64,000 bases of DNA from the NCBI GenBank assembly GCA_944390735.1, contig CALXRL010000050.1, positions 1 through 64,000 of the forward strand. Direction: 5' to 3'. The notes below the pieces were generated by a model. That model made no database searches. It had not been told where the DNA came from and saw only the letters and a program-made list of their open reading frames with translations. The first letter of the stretch is position 1, and each line of letters begins with the position of its first letter. This DNA is from an uncultured Victivallales bacterium (GTDB lineage: Bacteria > Verrucomicrobiota > Lentisphaeria > Victivallales > UBA1829). Shown here piece after piece: positions 9,398-17,952 of the stretch. The translations under genes and the position numbers were made by a program.

Positions 9398-12263
9398 TCT
9401 GCATTCCTCCTGTTTGTGTATGATGTGATTTCTCTTTCTTCGAGTGCAGCGCCTGTCACTTCCAGCAGACGGAGTCTGCCGTAAAAGGGGATTCCCAGTC
9501 TGGGTACGGAATGGGTCCGTGCCAGAGCCGGCGCCGGAAGAGCGGCTTCTCCGGCCTTTTTCCCGTTGACAAACAGAGAAAGTGTATTCTGGTCGAACCG
9601 GAGAACCGCCCGGTGCCATTGACCGGTTTTCAGCGGTTCGGCTGTTCGGACTTCCGTCGCGCCGCTCGAGAGCTTTCGCCGTGCGATCAGATGGTTCTGT
9701 TTGTCCAGACCGAGAAAGACCGCCTGAATGTTTTTTCCCTGCCAGTTGTCCCCGTCGAGCAGAAGAGTCTGTTCCGCCTTCCGGACCGGATCCAGTTTGA
9801 ATTCCACGACGGCGGTGAAACTTCCATGAGGCCATGTCTTGGCGCGCAGACGGATTCCGCTTTTTTCCGGGATCAGCGCTTTTTCCTCCGGCACCCACCG
9901 GGCATCCGATCCGACAAACCCGAATCCCAGCTGATGGGCGCTGCCGCGAAAGCCTGCCGTATTGCCGCCGCCTTCCTCGAAATCAATCCGGAAATACGGA
10001 ATCCGGCAGTCCGGGACGAGGCGTTCGACCAGATCCTTTTTCCGGAATGGATTGCGGGCGAGAGAGCTGGAGTCGTCGACGAAATCGTCAAACACGCCGC
10101 GGCTTGCGATTGCCTGAATCCGGCGGAGTTTTCCTCGGTTCCGGTCCCGGAGAAGAACCGGAGTTGTATAGCTGATTTTTCTTTCTCTGGAAATTGCCCA
10201 TGCGTGAAACACCCGCTCCCCTTCGTGGCCTTCATTCAGCGGAATCATTCGGGTATAGGTCCCCGGCCTGATCGGATACATCAGGTTCGGATCGGTGGCG
10301 TCCAGAGTCAGATTCACCCGGACAAAGACCGTTTTCCCCGCTGTTTTGACCGGAATGGTGACGCCTTTTCCGGAAAGACCCTTCAGAGACAGTTCGCGGG
10401 AAGACGCATCGGGAAACCGCAGAATGGCGACCGCATTTTTCCCTCCTTCCACACGAAGGGTCAGCGGCATTGCTCCGCCCGGGATCCGCAGATCGGCGGA
10501 GACGGCTCCGGAGAAGGATTGGACGGCGCGGGCTAGATTCCAGTCGTTGACATATCGGTCCAGCAGTTTCGCATTTTTCATCGTCACGGTTGCCGGAACA
10601 TCGGTGCCGGATGCCTGGAGCCGCAGATACCAGCGGTCGGAATCCGTTCCGGAATCCTCAGGGCGGAATGCTCCTTCGTGCAGACAGCTTTCCGCCAGTG
10701 TAACGCGGTCGAACGGAAGTGGAACCCTACAGCGCAGACCGATGGTTTCTCCGACCGAGAAGGGAGCGGACACCCCGTCGCTTTTGTCTGCCGAGAGCCG
10801 CAGACCCGGGACATTCTCAATCCGGCTCAGGGCAGCGGCGTAGGGCGTATAGTAGTGCAGTTTGTTGACCCGGATCCGGACAGGCGCCAGCCGGAGGGAG
10901 TCGAAGATCATGCGCGAAGCCCCGGAATTGCTGTCGATTTCCCGGATGGAGACATACGGCTGAAGAACACTCGTTTCCGGAGGAAGATCCACCGATTCGT
11001 AACGGAATTCTCCGAGGTCGTCGGTACGGCTGTCCGAGCTCTGGAGCAGAAATCCTCCGCGCAGAACGCATTCGCCTTCAAGATTGCGGAATTCAACGTT
11101 GACGGCGTAATCGCCGTTCACGACCCCGCGTCCCGGCAGCAGGAGACACTGGAAAAAGCCCTGATCGCCCAGAAGCACCTCCGGTTCATACGAGACAATG
11201 AATTCCGGTTTGCCGAATGGAGAGGCCCCCGTTTTTGCAATCTCATGATAGTAACGGATCAGAAGATTGTACCCCCAGACGTTGCGGGTGGAGGGGAGAA
11301 GCATTGTCTCATTGACATCGTTCCAAGTGGAAAATGTGAAAAATCGGCAGCCCGCTCCGACCCACTGGCGGAGACCGTTCCGCAGCAGCCGGATTCCCTG
11401 TCCACGGCAGTGAATCGCCTGAAAACTCCGGTTGGAGCTGTCGTACATGGTCCTGAGCGCGGGAACCACAAGGAAGCCCGGGCGGGACGCGGCCCGTTCC
11501 AGAATCTGGGCAATATTTTCCGGTCGGATGTTGGCGCTTCCGTTGAGATCGGTTGCGCCGTCCCAGTCCGTTTCCCGGATGAACTTCAGCGGCCCCGGAC
11601 GGATTCAAATGCGGGAAATGCCTTGTAGCATAAATCCGGCCGATCCAGCAGAGTGGTCGCCAGATTGATTGTGGGAATCAGAATCGGTGATTCTCCGCAG
11701 AGCTCCCGGATCCTGCGCCGGGCTTCCGGAAGATGTTCGGAACTGTTCGGTCCTTTCCCGATCCATTTCGGGAGTCCATAAAGAAAATGGACCTGTCTGC
11801 CGTTGATCCGGGCAAGGAATGGATTGTCTTTATACTTCTTGACGAAATCGGCGATCCGCCGGGCGGAGGCTTCCATTTCCACGGGAAGGGTGCACCATTC
11901 CGGAGCAATGTAAAAATGTTCTCCGGTTTCCCGCTTGACTTCCGCAGCCGCCTGAAATGCCGCATCGGGAACCCACGTCAGAAATTGAAAACCGTTGATG
12001 CCGCCCGCAAGCGCCTCCCGCATGTCCTCCTTGAGAGTCTTGATGCTGTTTCCATCTTGACTGAGAAAAGGAAAAACGTCCGCATTTCCGCCGATGTGAT
12101 GATTCCCGTGCAGATGACCACGCGGAACCATGGGCATGTAGTGCGCCCAGAAAATTACCGGCAGTTTTTCATGTCCGGGCATCGGCGTGGGCGTGGTTCC
12201 CCGGCAGATGCCGCCGAGGAGCAGAATAACGGCGAACAGAGCCTTGCAGCTTCCGAATTTCAT
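9394..12263 (-). pseudogene. GH71-like secreted glycoside hydrolase with LamG-like C-terminus, frameshifted
   Basis: The 5' part (12263 to ~11590) encodes a signal peptide (LFAVILLLGGICRG) and a TIM-barrel start: VIFWAHYMPMVPRG, EALAGGINGFQFLTW. At 11586-11588 the frame hits TGA in the context GTC CGG GGC CGC TGA. One more G in the four-G run would give V-R-G-P-L-K and join the other frame, which continues with FIRETDWDGATDLNG and later FFTFSTWNDVNETMLLP, a GH71-type signature. The C-terminal ~220 residues are a LamG/concanavalin-like sandwich ([23 protein letters not shown]). GH71 enzymes are endo-alpha-1,3-glucanases; the family call is by resemblance only. The start overlaps the regulator stop as ATGA and is preceded by GGGAG. 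Confidence 0.72.
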
Positions 12264-13309
12264 TGAGACTTCTCCCATTTTGGTGTTATGAGAATTCGTT
12301 CCGTATTTCCATTCCGGTGCCATTCCCCCAGACGGAGCGCCGCCTGCTTCAGGATTTCCATGGTGTCGTAGCCGATCCGGTCCACGGGGATCGGATAAAC
12401 CTGACTGGTCGGAAAATTCGCATGGGAGACCAGTCTGAGATGCTTCCAGCGGACAGGATTTCCGGCAATGATTCCGTGAATGACATATTCCAGCAGATTC
12501 TCGTCATTGACGTAGATGCCGTCCGGACGGATTTCCGGAGGCAGCTGAAGCAGAAGCTCCACCAGATTGGCCGCCGCGGACCGCTTTGTTTCCGGGATCG
12601 ACTGGTTCAGATACGAGTCCGTTGCAATGCCGTACCGCTGCATGACCGTTTCGAAGAGATTGCTCGCTTCCTGATTCCCCATTGTGATACATGCCGCCCG
12701 GCGCACTCCTTTTTCCCGCATACATTGTCCGACAAGCGACAGCTGGGCGTTGATTTCAAATGTTGCCGTGATGACCGAGGGATTGTCATTCGGTTCTTTG
12801 GAAAAAACGACTTTCGGGATGCGTTCGTTGTTCAGCAGATTGTTCTGCCATTCTCCGACAGGATCGAAAATGAAAAAGCATCCGCCGATCCGGAGGGCGT
12901 CTATCGCATCCTGAAGTTTTCTCCGTCCGCTCTCCATCGGAGCGCTCATGTTTCGGTAGATTTCAATGGAGACTCCGGATTCCTCCAGGCGGGAACAGCC
13001 GTCCACCATTTTTTTCCAGAATTGATTGCCATGCTCGCTGTTCTCGATCAGAAGAGCAAAACGGCTGTAACACGGAAGGTGTTCCGCAACAATCAGATCG
13101 CGGCGTTTCCTTCCGATCAGATAGCCGTCGCGCTGAAGCTCCGCCACGGCATACTGGAGAGTCCCGCGGCTGGTGTCGAACATCCTCTCCATCTGCTGAT
13201 AGGTCGGAAATTTCGACCCGGACTGCAGCTGACCGGAAACAATCATTCTTCGCATGATTTCCGAGAGCTCCCGACGTTTTTGCCTCGCTTTCAGAACCAG
13301 TTTCGGCAT
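12260..13309 (-). CDS. GntR-type regulator fused to a LacI-like sensor domain
   Basis: A 349-residue cytoplasmic transcription factor. Residues ~8-75 are a GntR winged helix (SGSKFPTYQQMERMFDTSRGTLQYAVAELQRDGYLIG); the rest (from YSRFALLIENSEHGNQFW) is a periplasmic-binding-protein-like sensor domain ending in VSHANFPTSQVYPIPVDRIGYDTMEILKQA, as in LacI/GalR proteins. Such AraR-like fusions usually repress sugar-utilisation genes until a sugar binds. It is the first gene of an operon with the GH71-like and pilin-like genes and overlaps the former by ATGA. Its own promoter carries a palindrome over the -10 element, so autoregulation is likely. It is intact although both downstream genes are broken. 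Confidence 0.88.
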   Translation of the reverse strand: MPKLVLKARQKRRELSEIMRRMIVSGQLQSGSKFPTYQQMERMFDTSRGTLQYAVAELQRDGYLIGRKRRDLIVAEHLPCYSRFALLIENSEHGNQFWKKMVDGCSRLEESGVSIEIYRNMSAPMESGRRKLQDAIDALRIGGCFFIFDPVGEWQNNLLNNERIPKVVFSKEPNDNPSVITATFEINAQLSLVGQCMREKGVRRAACITMGNQEASNLFETVMQRYGIATDSYLNQSIPETKRSAAANLVELLLQLPPEIRPDGIYVNDENLLEYVIHGIIAGNPVRWKHLRLVSHANFPTSQVYPIPVDRIGYDTMEILKQAALRLGEWHRNGNTERILITPKWEKSQ

Positions 13310-13351
13310 CTTTGCTGCCCTTCTCTGTATTTTTATTTTGCTTTCTGTAAT

Positions 13352-13384
13352 AGTAATTATATAATATTACTGATAAAAAGTCAA
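13352..13384 (-). promoter_or_regulatory. Sigma-70 promoter with operator-like palindrome for the GH71 operon
   Basis: On the minus strand TTGACT (13384-13379) and TATAAT (13361-13356) are separated by 17 bases, a near-consensus promoter about 45 bp upstream of the regulator start. The 20-bp inverted repeat AGTAATATTATATAATTACT (13371-13352) has 6-bp arms AGTAAT/ATTACT and covers the -10 element, as expected for an operator of the regulator encoded just downstream. The rest of the 13310-13812 gap holds only AT-rich sequence and the promoter of the next plus-strand gene. Confidence 0.7.
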
Positions 13385-13602
13385 GAGGTAGATGATAGGA
13401 AACAATAATTTTTTGAGAGAAAAGCACTACGGGGAAGGTCGATGATTTTCTGATATTCCAGGAAGTCTCTTCCGGACGATTCCTGAAGGGGATTTTATTT
13501 TGAAGCTGTTCGTTATTTTCCTGTTCAAATCTGAATGTTTCCCAGATCCGTATCTGAAAAAGTGTATAGACAAAAAAAAGTGATGTTTCTCATGAATTCC
13601 AT

Positions 13603-13631
13603 TTGCTTTTATTGTATTTTGAAATTAAAAT
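13603..13631 (+). promoter_or_regulatory. Probable sigma-70 promoter of the LysM lipoprotein gene
   Basis: TTGCTT (13603-13608) and TAAAAT (13626-13631) with a 17-base spacer. The predicted 5' leader is ~175 nt and contains a small GCCTTC/GAAGGC hairpin near 13733-13748; no riboswitch was recognised in it. Confidence 0.45.
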
Positions 13632-13812
13632 ATAGCAGGCGGTTTTTTTCTTTTTCCGCAGGATTTTCCGATTCGGGAAATCCTCTGGTGCGGAGGAGAG
13701 AACAGCGCCCCTGCTGTCGAAAGGGAAGGGGAAGCCTTCTCCGGAAGGCGGTTTCATGGATGCAAAAACAGAAAAAAGGTTTAACATACTCAATAACGGA
13801 GGTTCATTCGAG

Positions 13813-15003
13813 ATGAAAAGTAAGCTGCTTGTCATCTGTTCGTCAGTTGCTCTTCTGCATCTGTTGGTCGGCGGGATGTTGTTATTCGGCGGTTGCGCCA
13901 CGGTGGAGGAGGATCCGCTGCCGCCGGGCGCCTATATTCCCGATGCAGAGAAAAATGCGCCTTCCGCTGATCTTCCGGCCGAACAGGAGGCTCCCGCGGT
14001 GCCGACCACCGTGTATACGCCCCTGGAGCCCCAGACCGTGACGCCTCCGCCGCAGCCTCCGAAAAAGTCGGAACCGGTCAAAACCGTAGCTTGTCCCGTG
14101 CCGCCGCCTGTTCCCGATACCCAGAAAACCCATGTGATCCGCAAAGGCGACACCTTCTGGAGCCTTTCCCGGGAATACGGCGTCTCCATGGATGAGATCG
14201 CCGCGGCCAACCGGGATTTGAATCCCGCGAAACTCAGAGTCGGACAGAAGGTGGTCATTCCGGCCTCTTCCGGGAAAAGCGGAAAGGTCTCCGCTGCAAA
14301 GAAGGGAAAAACGGCAAAAGCGGTCAAGTCCTCCAGAGCCAGAAGACGGACAACGGCCAAACTGGTGGAAAAAGATGGAAAATACATCGTCCGGAAAGGC
14401 GACTCCTTCTCCCGGATTGCCGCCCGTTATCACATCAAGGCGGCGGATCTTGCCGCCGCGAACAATATGACTCTTGACAAGCCCCTTCAGATCGGACAGA
14501 AACTGGTGATTCCGAAACCCGGTCAGAAAATCGCGGCAAAACCGGTTGCCAACACGGCCTCCTCCAAGGTGAAGAAGGCGGCGACGCCTGTCGCGGAGAA
14601 GGCCGAGCCGCTGCCCGCGGTTCCCGCTGCCCCGGCAGTTCCTGCGGCTCCCGCGCTTCCGGACAACGCAAATACTTCCGCAGCACCGGTTGCGGAGCCT
14701 CCGGCTCTTCCGCCTGCCGTTCCCTCTGAGGGAAAGGATGTGACGGTTCCGGAACCTGCCCCGGCGGCTTCCCCGGTTGCCACCTCCGCCGCGGTTGACG
14801 CCGTGGCAAAGGATTCAACTCCTGTTGCTCCTCCGCTTCCCGGAACCGCGGTTGCCGGTTACACAACGGAAATCAATGAGGATACCACTCTGGAGGAACT
14901 CGCCAAGAAATTCGGATTCGGCGTTGCCGAACTGAAAAAACTCAATCCGGAGATTCCGGCCGATGGAAAGGTTCGTGCCGGTTCCGTCATCAAGCTGCCG
15001 TAA
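13813..15003 (+). CDS. LysM-domain lipoprotein, probable peptidoglycan-binding protein
   Basis: A 396-residue envelope protein. A hydrophobic signal ends in LLFGGC with Cys28 as likely lipidation site (the -3 Phe is not ideal). Three LysM repeats are visible: ~107-151 (HVIRKGDTFWSLSREYGVS...VGQKVVIP), ~190-235 (YIVRKGDSFSRIAARYHIK...IGQKLVIP) and a more divergent third at ~349-396 (YTTEINEDTTLEELAKKFG...AGSVIKLP). LysM repeats bind N-acetylglucosamine in peptidoglycan. They are joined by basic and Pro/Ala-rich linkers (AAPAVPAAPALP). There is no catalytic domain, so it is an anchor or scaffold rather than a hydrolase. The ATG at 13813 is chosen for its GGAGG and signal peptide. A terminator follows directly. 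Confidence 0.88.
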   Translation: MKSKLLVICSSVALLHLLVGGMLLFGGCATVEEDPLPPGAYIPDAEKNAPSADLPAEQEAPAVPTTVYTPLEPQTVTPPPQPPKKSEPVKTVACPVPPPVPDTQKTHVIRKGDTFWSLSREYGVSMDEIAAANRDLNPAKLRVGQKVVIPASSGKSGKVSAAKKGKTAKAVKSSRARRRTTAKLVEKDGKYIVRKGDSFSRIAARYHIKAADLAAANNMTLDKPLQIGQKLVIPKPGQKIAAKPVANTASSKVKKAATPVAEKAEPLPAVPAAPAVPAAPALPDNANTSAAPVAEPPALPPAVPSEGKDVTVPEPAPAASPVATSAAVDAVAKDSTPVAPPLPGTAVAGYTTEINEDTTLEELAKKFGFGVAELKKLNPEIPADGKVRAGSVIKLP

Positions 15004-15032
15004 TGACAGCTCTTCGAAAGAGATCAATAGAG

Positions 15033-15062
15033 CGCCGGAAGTTTTCTTTCGGCGTTTTTTTT
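15033..15062 (+). terminator. Intrinsic terminator after the LysM gene
   Basis: A 9-bp stem CGCCGGAAG / CTTTCGGCG (one G-U pair) closed by a TTTT loop, followed immediately by eight T residues. It lies between the LysM stop and the ispD start. Confidence 0.88.
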
Positions 15063-15076
15063 GCCGGGGAAACCGT

Positions 15077-15760
15077 ATGGAAGAAAAGGTTGCATTGATC
15101 CTGCCCGCCGGAGGGACGTCATCCCGGTTCGGACAGGGAAACAAACTGCTGTGCCCATTGAAGGGTATGCCGGTGTTCTGTCACAGCATCCGGAATTTTT
15201 CCGGAGTGGTTCCGTTCCGTAATATGATTCTGCCGGTGAATGCCGGGTTCCGGAAGGAGTTTCAGGAGGCGGTGGACCGCTGTTTCCCCGGGAAGGGGAT
15301 CCGCATCGTGGAAGGGGGCGCCTCCCGGACGGAATCCGTTTATCGTGCATTGAAGGCGCTTTCCGGATCGTATGAGTTTGTCGCGGTGCATGACGCCGCT
15401 CGTCCGCTGGCGGATGCGGATCTGTTCCGCCGCTGTGTGGAGGGGTGCAGGGTATATGGAGCGGCTCTCGCGGCTCATCGAGTGGTCGATACGGTGAAAG
15501 TCATGGGGGAGGACGGTCTGCTCTCCGCCGGCGGCATCGACCGGGAGAAACTCTGGGCGGTGGAGACTCCTCAGATCTTCCGTTATTCCGATCTTCTTTT
15601 CGCCGCCGAACATGCCATGCGCAGCGGAATGGTGTTCACCGATGATGCCGCCGCCGTGGAGAAGTTCTGTCATCGCGGAGTGTTTCCGGTGGAAAACACC
15701 CGGAGCAATCTGAAGATCACCCGCGCATCGGACCTGATTCTGGCGGAGCAGCTTCTTTAG
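15077..15760 (+). CDS. ispD: 2-C-methyl-D-erythritol 4-phosphate cytidylyltransferase
   Basis: Second dedicated enzyme after DXS/DXR of the MEP isoprenoid pathway: CTP + methylerythritol phosphate gives CDP-methylerythritol. 227 residues, typical length. The nucleotide-binding start ALILPAGGTSSRFGQGNK is preceded by a short MEEKV; EGGASRTESVYRALKAL and VAVHDAARPLADADL are the family motifs, and VETPQIFRYSDLL and FTDDAAAVEKF follow. The ATG at 15077 is chosen because it is the first that places the glycine-rich loop at the N-terminus and it lies just after the upstream terminator. Its stop overlaps that of convergent thiE by 4 bp. Confidence 0.94.
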   Translation: MEEKVALILPAGGTSSRFGQGNKLLCPLKGMPVFCHSIRNFSGVVPFRNMILPVNAGFRKEFQEAVDRCFPGKGIRIVEGGASRTESVYRALKALSGSYEFVAVHDAARPLADADLFRRCVEGCRVYGAALAAHRVVDTVKVMGEDGLLSAGGIDREKLWAVETPQIFRYSDLLFAAEHAMRSGMVFTDDAAAVEKFCHRGVFPVENTRSNLKITRASDLILAEQLL

Positions 15761-16416
15761 ACGCTCCTGTTCCAGAGACTGCGCATGGCGATGGTTTTCG
15801 CCTTGACATCCGGCGCCTGCGTGAGTTCCGTGACCATCGCCGCAATGCGCGCTCCCGCGGCAAGAAGTTCCGGAAGATTGTGCTCTTTGACTCCTCCCAT
15901 GACGGAAAACGGAATCGACAGGAGGGGCGCCGCCTGACGGATGATCTCCAGTCCAAGCGGATGAACCGGAGTATTTTTGGTCTGCGTCGGGAAAATCGGA
16001 CCGAGATTCACATAATCGGCTCCCTGTTCCTGCGCCTCCAGCGCCTGGGAAACGGAGTGGGTGGAGCGGCCGAGAATCAGATCGGGTGCGATCCTTCTGG
16101 CGGCGTCAAGAGGCATGTCGTCCTGTCCGAGATGAACGCCGTCGGCGCCGCAGGCAAGGGCGATGTCGACATGATCGTTCATCAGCATCAGCACGCCGAG
16201 CTCCTCGCATTTCCGGCGGAATTTTTCCGCCAGACGGGTCAGCTCCAGTCCGGAGAGATGTTTCTCCCGGAGCTGTACGGTTTTGACACCCCCTTCCGCG
16301 GCCGCTTCCAGAACGTCAAAAATGCTTCTTCCGTTTGTAAATTCGTGTCCGATGACCAGATAAAGGTCGGTTGCTGCGAACCGTTCCGCCCGCTGTCTTC
16401 TGAGTTCCGATTTCAT
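15757..16416 (-). CDS. thiE: Thiamine-phosphate synthase
   Basis: Joins HMP-pyrophosphate and the thiazole phosphate to give thiamine monophosphate. 219 residues, usual length. Motifs are TVQLREKHLSG, MNDHVDIALACGADGVHLGQDDMP, THSVSQALEAQEQGADYVNLGPIFPT and FSVMGGVKEHNL. The start MKSELRRQ has a weak purine stretch upstream. It lies directly behind the rpmB terminator, leaving ~17 bp, so there is no room for a TPP riboswitch and no other thi gene is adjacent. Confidence 0.93.
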   Translation of the reverse strand: MKSELRRQRAERFAATDLYLVIGHEFTNGRSIFDVLEAAAEGGVKTVQLREKHLSGLELTRLAEKFRRKCEELGVLMLMNDHVDIALACGADGVHLGQDDMPLDAARRIAPDLILGRSTHSVSQALEAQEQGADYVNLGPIFPTQTKNTPVHPLGLEIIRQAAPLLSIPFSVMGGVKEHNLPELLAAGARIAAMVTELTQAPDVKAKTIAMRSLWNRSV

Positions 16417-16433
16417 AAGAATATTCTTTCCGC

Positions 16434-16463
16434 AAAAAAAAAAGGAGCCGCAGGACCGGCTCC
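16434..16463 (-). terminator. Intrinsic terminator of rpmB
   Basis: On the minus strand a perfect 7-bp stem GGAGCCG/CGGCTCC with a 6-base loop (16463-16444) is followed by ten T residues. It lies 25 bp downstream of the rpmB stop. Confidence 0.9.
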
Positions 16464-16487
16464 GATTTGAGAAGGCTGAACCTTTTC

Positions 16488-16718
16488 TCAGCAGGGCTTC
16501 TGGATGCGGCCGGAACGGATGCACTGGACGCACACTTTTTTCCGTGTCACGGTTCCGTTTTCGACCACCCGGATCGACTGAATGTTGGGTTCAAAGGTTC
16601 TCGGAGAAACTTTGACGACGTGCATTCCGATTCCGCCTTTTTTCTTCGCCAAGCCCCTGCGGATGATGGTGGAGCCGGAAAACTTTTTCTTTCCGCAAAT
16701 TTCACAAACGTTACTCAC
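16488..16718 (-). CDS. rpmB: 50S ribosomal protein L28, zinc-binding form
   Basis: A 76-residue ribosomal protein starting V(M)SNVCEICGKK. Two CxxC pairs (CEIC near the N-terminus, CVQC near residue 63) mark the zinc-ribbon form of L28. NIQSIRVVENGTVTRKKVC is characteristic of the family. The start is taken as GTG at 16718 because an AGGAG lies 8 bases upstream and it gives the conserved start; an in-frame ATG 16 codons upstream would add sequence foreign to L28 and lies before that Shine-Dalgarno. Monocistronic, with its own promoter and terminator. Confidence 0.93.
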   Translation of the reverse strand: MSNVCEICGKKKFSGSTIIRRGLAKKKGGIGMHVVKVSPRTFEPNIQSIRVVENGTVTRKKVCVQCIRSGRIQKPC

Positions 16719-16779
16719 TTTCAGATCTCCTGGGTAAAAAGCCTTCAACGGCCGATTGTTTTTCATGAACAGGAACTAT

Positions 16780-16807
16780 AATATATCCGTCTTCCGCCGG
16801 TTTTCAA
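16780..16807 (-). promoter_or_regulatory. Probable sigma-70 promoter of rpmB
   Basis: On the minus strand TTGAAA (16807-16802) and TATATT (16785-16780) separated by 16 bases, ~62 bp upstream of the GTG start. Confidence 0.5.
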
Positions 16808-16900
16808 GGATTCCTTCAGAATTTTTTCGGGATTTGTCTCAGGATTTTTTCGGTTTTCCCCTCCCGCCCTTTCCCGGGAAAAGAGAGAACGGAGAAAATG

Positions 16901-16929
16901 TTGCATTTTGATGAAATTTGATGTATAGT
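16901..16929 (+). promoter_or_regulatory. Probable sigma-70 promoter of the chagasin-like gene
   Basis: TTGCAT (16901-16906) and TATAGT (16924-16929) with a 17-base spacer, ~90 bp upstream of the ATG at 17020. Confidence 0.6.
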
Positions 16930-17019
16930 ATGAGAGAAAAACGAATCCGGAGTGGTTTCATGAGGAGAACCCTTTCCGAAACGGAAACTTCCCGGAACAT
17001 AGAAGAACAGGAGATCAAC

Positions 17020-17862
17020 ATGAAAATGAAAACGAGTTTGGTGTGTCTGTCGGCGCTGCTGCTTGCCGGAGGAATTCAGGCGGATACCTTCTTTTCCCTG
17101 GAAAAGGTGCCGTCGGTGCTGAATGCGACGATTCGTCCGCATCAGGATATTGAGCTCATGCTGGAGGAAAACGGAAACGCCGGCTATGCCTGGAACGCCG
17201 TTTACGATGCGCGTCTCTGTTCCGTTTCGATGGAACACAAACGACCGAAATTTCCCGCCGCGGATGGTTCCGGCGGATATGCGAAAATTGAAATCGAACC
17301 GGTATCCGCCACTCCCTTTGTCGTGACGCTGGTGTACGGAAAAACCACGGCTCCCGGAGCGGCTCCGCTGAAGACCATGAAGGTTCAGGTTACGCCGGCG
17401 GCTCCCGGAACGGTCATGTCCGTTGTGCCGACTCCCGCGGCAAAGCCCGTGACTCAGGCTGCCGCCGCTCAGACCGCTGCGGTTCAGACTGCCGCGGTTC
17501 AGACCGTCGCGGCCACCCCCGCCGGGGCACAGCTTCCCTCGGTCCCGGTTCCTCTGCTGATTGATGATCAGAAGTTCCGTTTGAACGCCCTTCCGCCGGT
17601 GCTTCAGGTAAATCTCTTCGCGGGGCAGGATATTGATTTCGAGCTGGAGGAGAACCCCGAGGCCAATTTCTACTGGCGGGTCGTGAAATATGATCCCACC
17701 TTCTGCCGCATCAAACTGGAACATGACCGCGGCGGTTTCTGGTCCAGTCCGGAGGCGGAAATCGAGATCAAGGCGCTCCGTTCCGGAACCACCGAGATTG
17801 AATTCGCCGCAGGGTCCGGAGCCTCCGCAAGGACCCTCCGCTGCATTGTCACGATCCAGTAA
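17020..17862 (+). CDS. Exported protein with two chagasin-like (I42) domains
   Basis: A 280-residue protein with a signal peptide (SLVCLSALLLAGGIQA). Two similar ~90-residue beta domains are separated by an Ala/Gln/Val-rich linker (PVTQAAAAQTAAVQT). Domain 1 has LMLEENGNAGYAWNAVYDARLCSVSMEH; domain 2 has FELEENPEANFYWRVVKYDPTFCRIKLEH. The pattern 'L-EN-..-GY-W' is the L2-loop signature of chagasin/ICP cysteine-protease inhibitors (MEROPS I42), degenerate in domain 2 (NFYW). The inhibitory role is inferred from the fold; it might instead be an envelope adhesion or stabilising domain. The ATG at 17020 has AACAGGAG upstream and yields the signal peptide. Confidence 0.65.
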   Translation: MKMKTSLVCLSALLLAGGIQADTFFSLEKVPSVLNATIRPHQDIELMLEENGNAGYAWNAVYDARLCSVSMEHKRPKFPAADGSGGYAKIEIEPVSATPFVVTLVYGKTTAPGAAPLKTMKVQVTPAAPGTVMSVVPTPAAKPVTQAAAAQTAAVQTAAVQTVAATPAGAQLPSVPVPLLIDDQKFRLNALPPVLQVNLFAGQDIDFELEENPEANFYWRVVKYDPTFCRIKLEHDRGGFWSSPEAEIEIKALRSGTTEIEFAAGSGASARTLRCIVTIQ

Positions 17863-17869
17863 GAATATT

Positions 17870-17927
17870 GGTTCCGGTTTCTCCGGCGGCGGGGGATTTC
17901 TCCCGCTCGCCGGGTTCTCCGGAATCC
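17870..17927. terminator. Long GC-rich hairpin between convergent genes
   Basis: CCGGCGGCGGG (17883-17893) pairs with CCCGC-T-CGCCGG (17902-17913, one bulged T), flanked by outer arms GGTTCCGG (17870-17877) and CCGGAATCC (17919-17927). It lacks a U-tract. It sits exactly between two convergent stop codons, so it may terminate both transcripts. Confidence 0.5.
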
Positions 17928-17952
17928 GGGCGCCGCACACGAGGGACTCCGC

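Noticed and set aside
16417..16440. TPP riboswitch before thiE
   Set aside because: Only ~17 bp separate the thiE start from the rpmB terminator; there is no room for the element.
16719..16766. Longer N-terminus for L28 from an upstream ATG
   Set aside because: It would add 16 residues foreign to L28 and ignore the well-placed AGGAG before the GTG at 16718.
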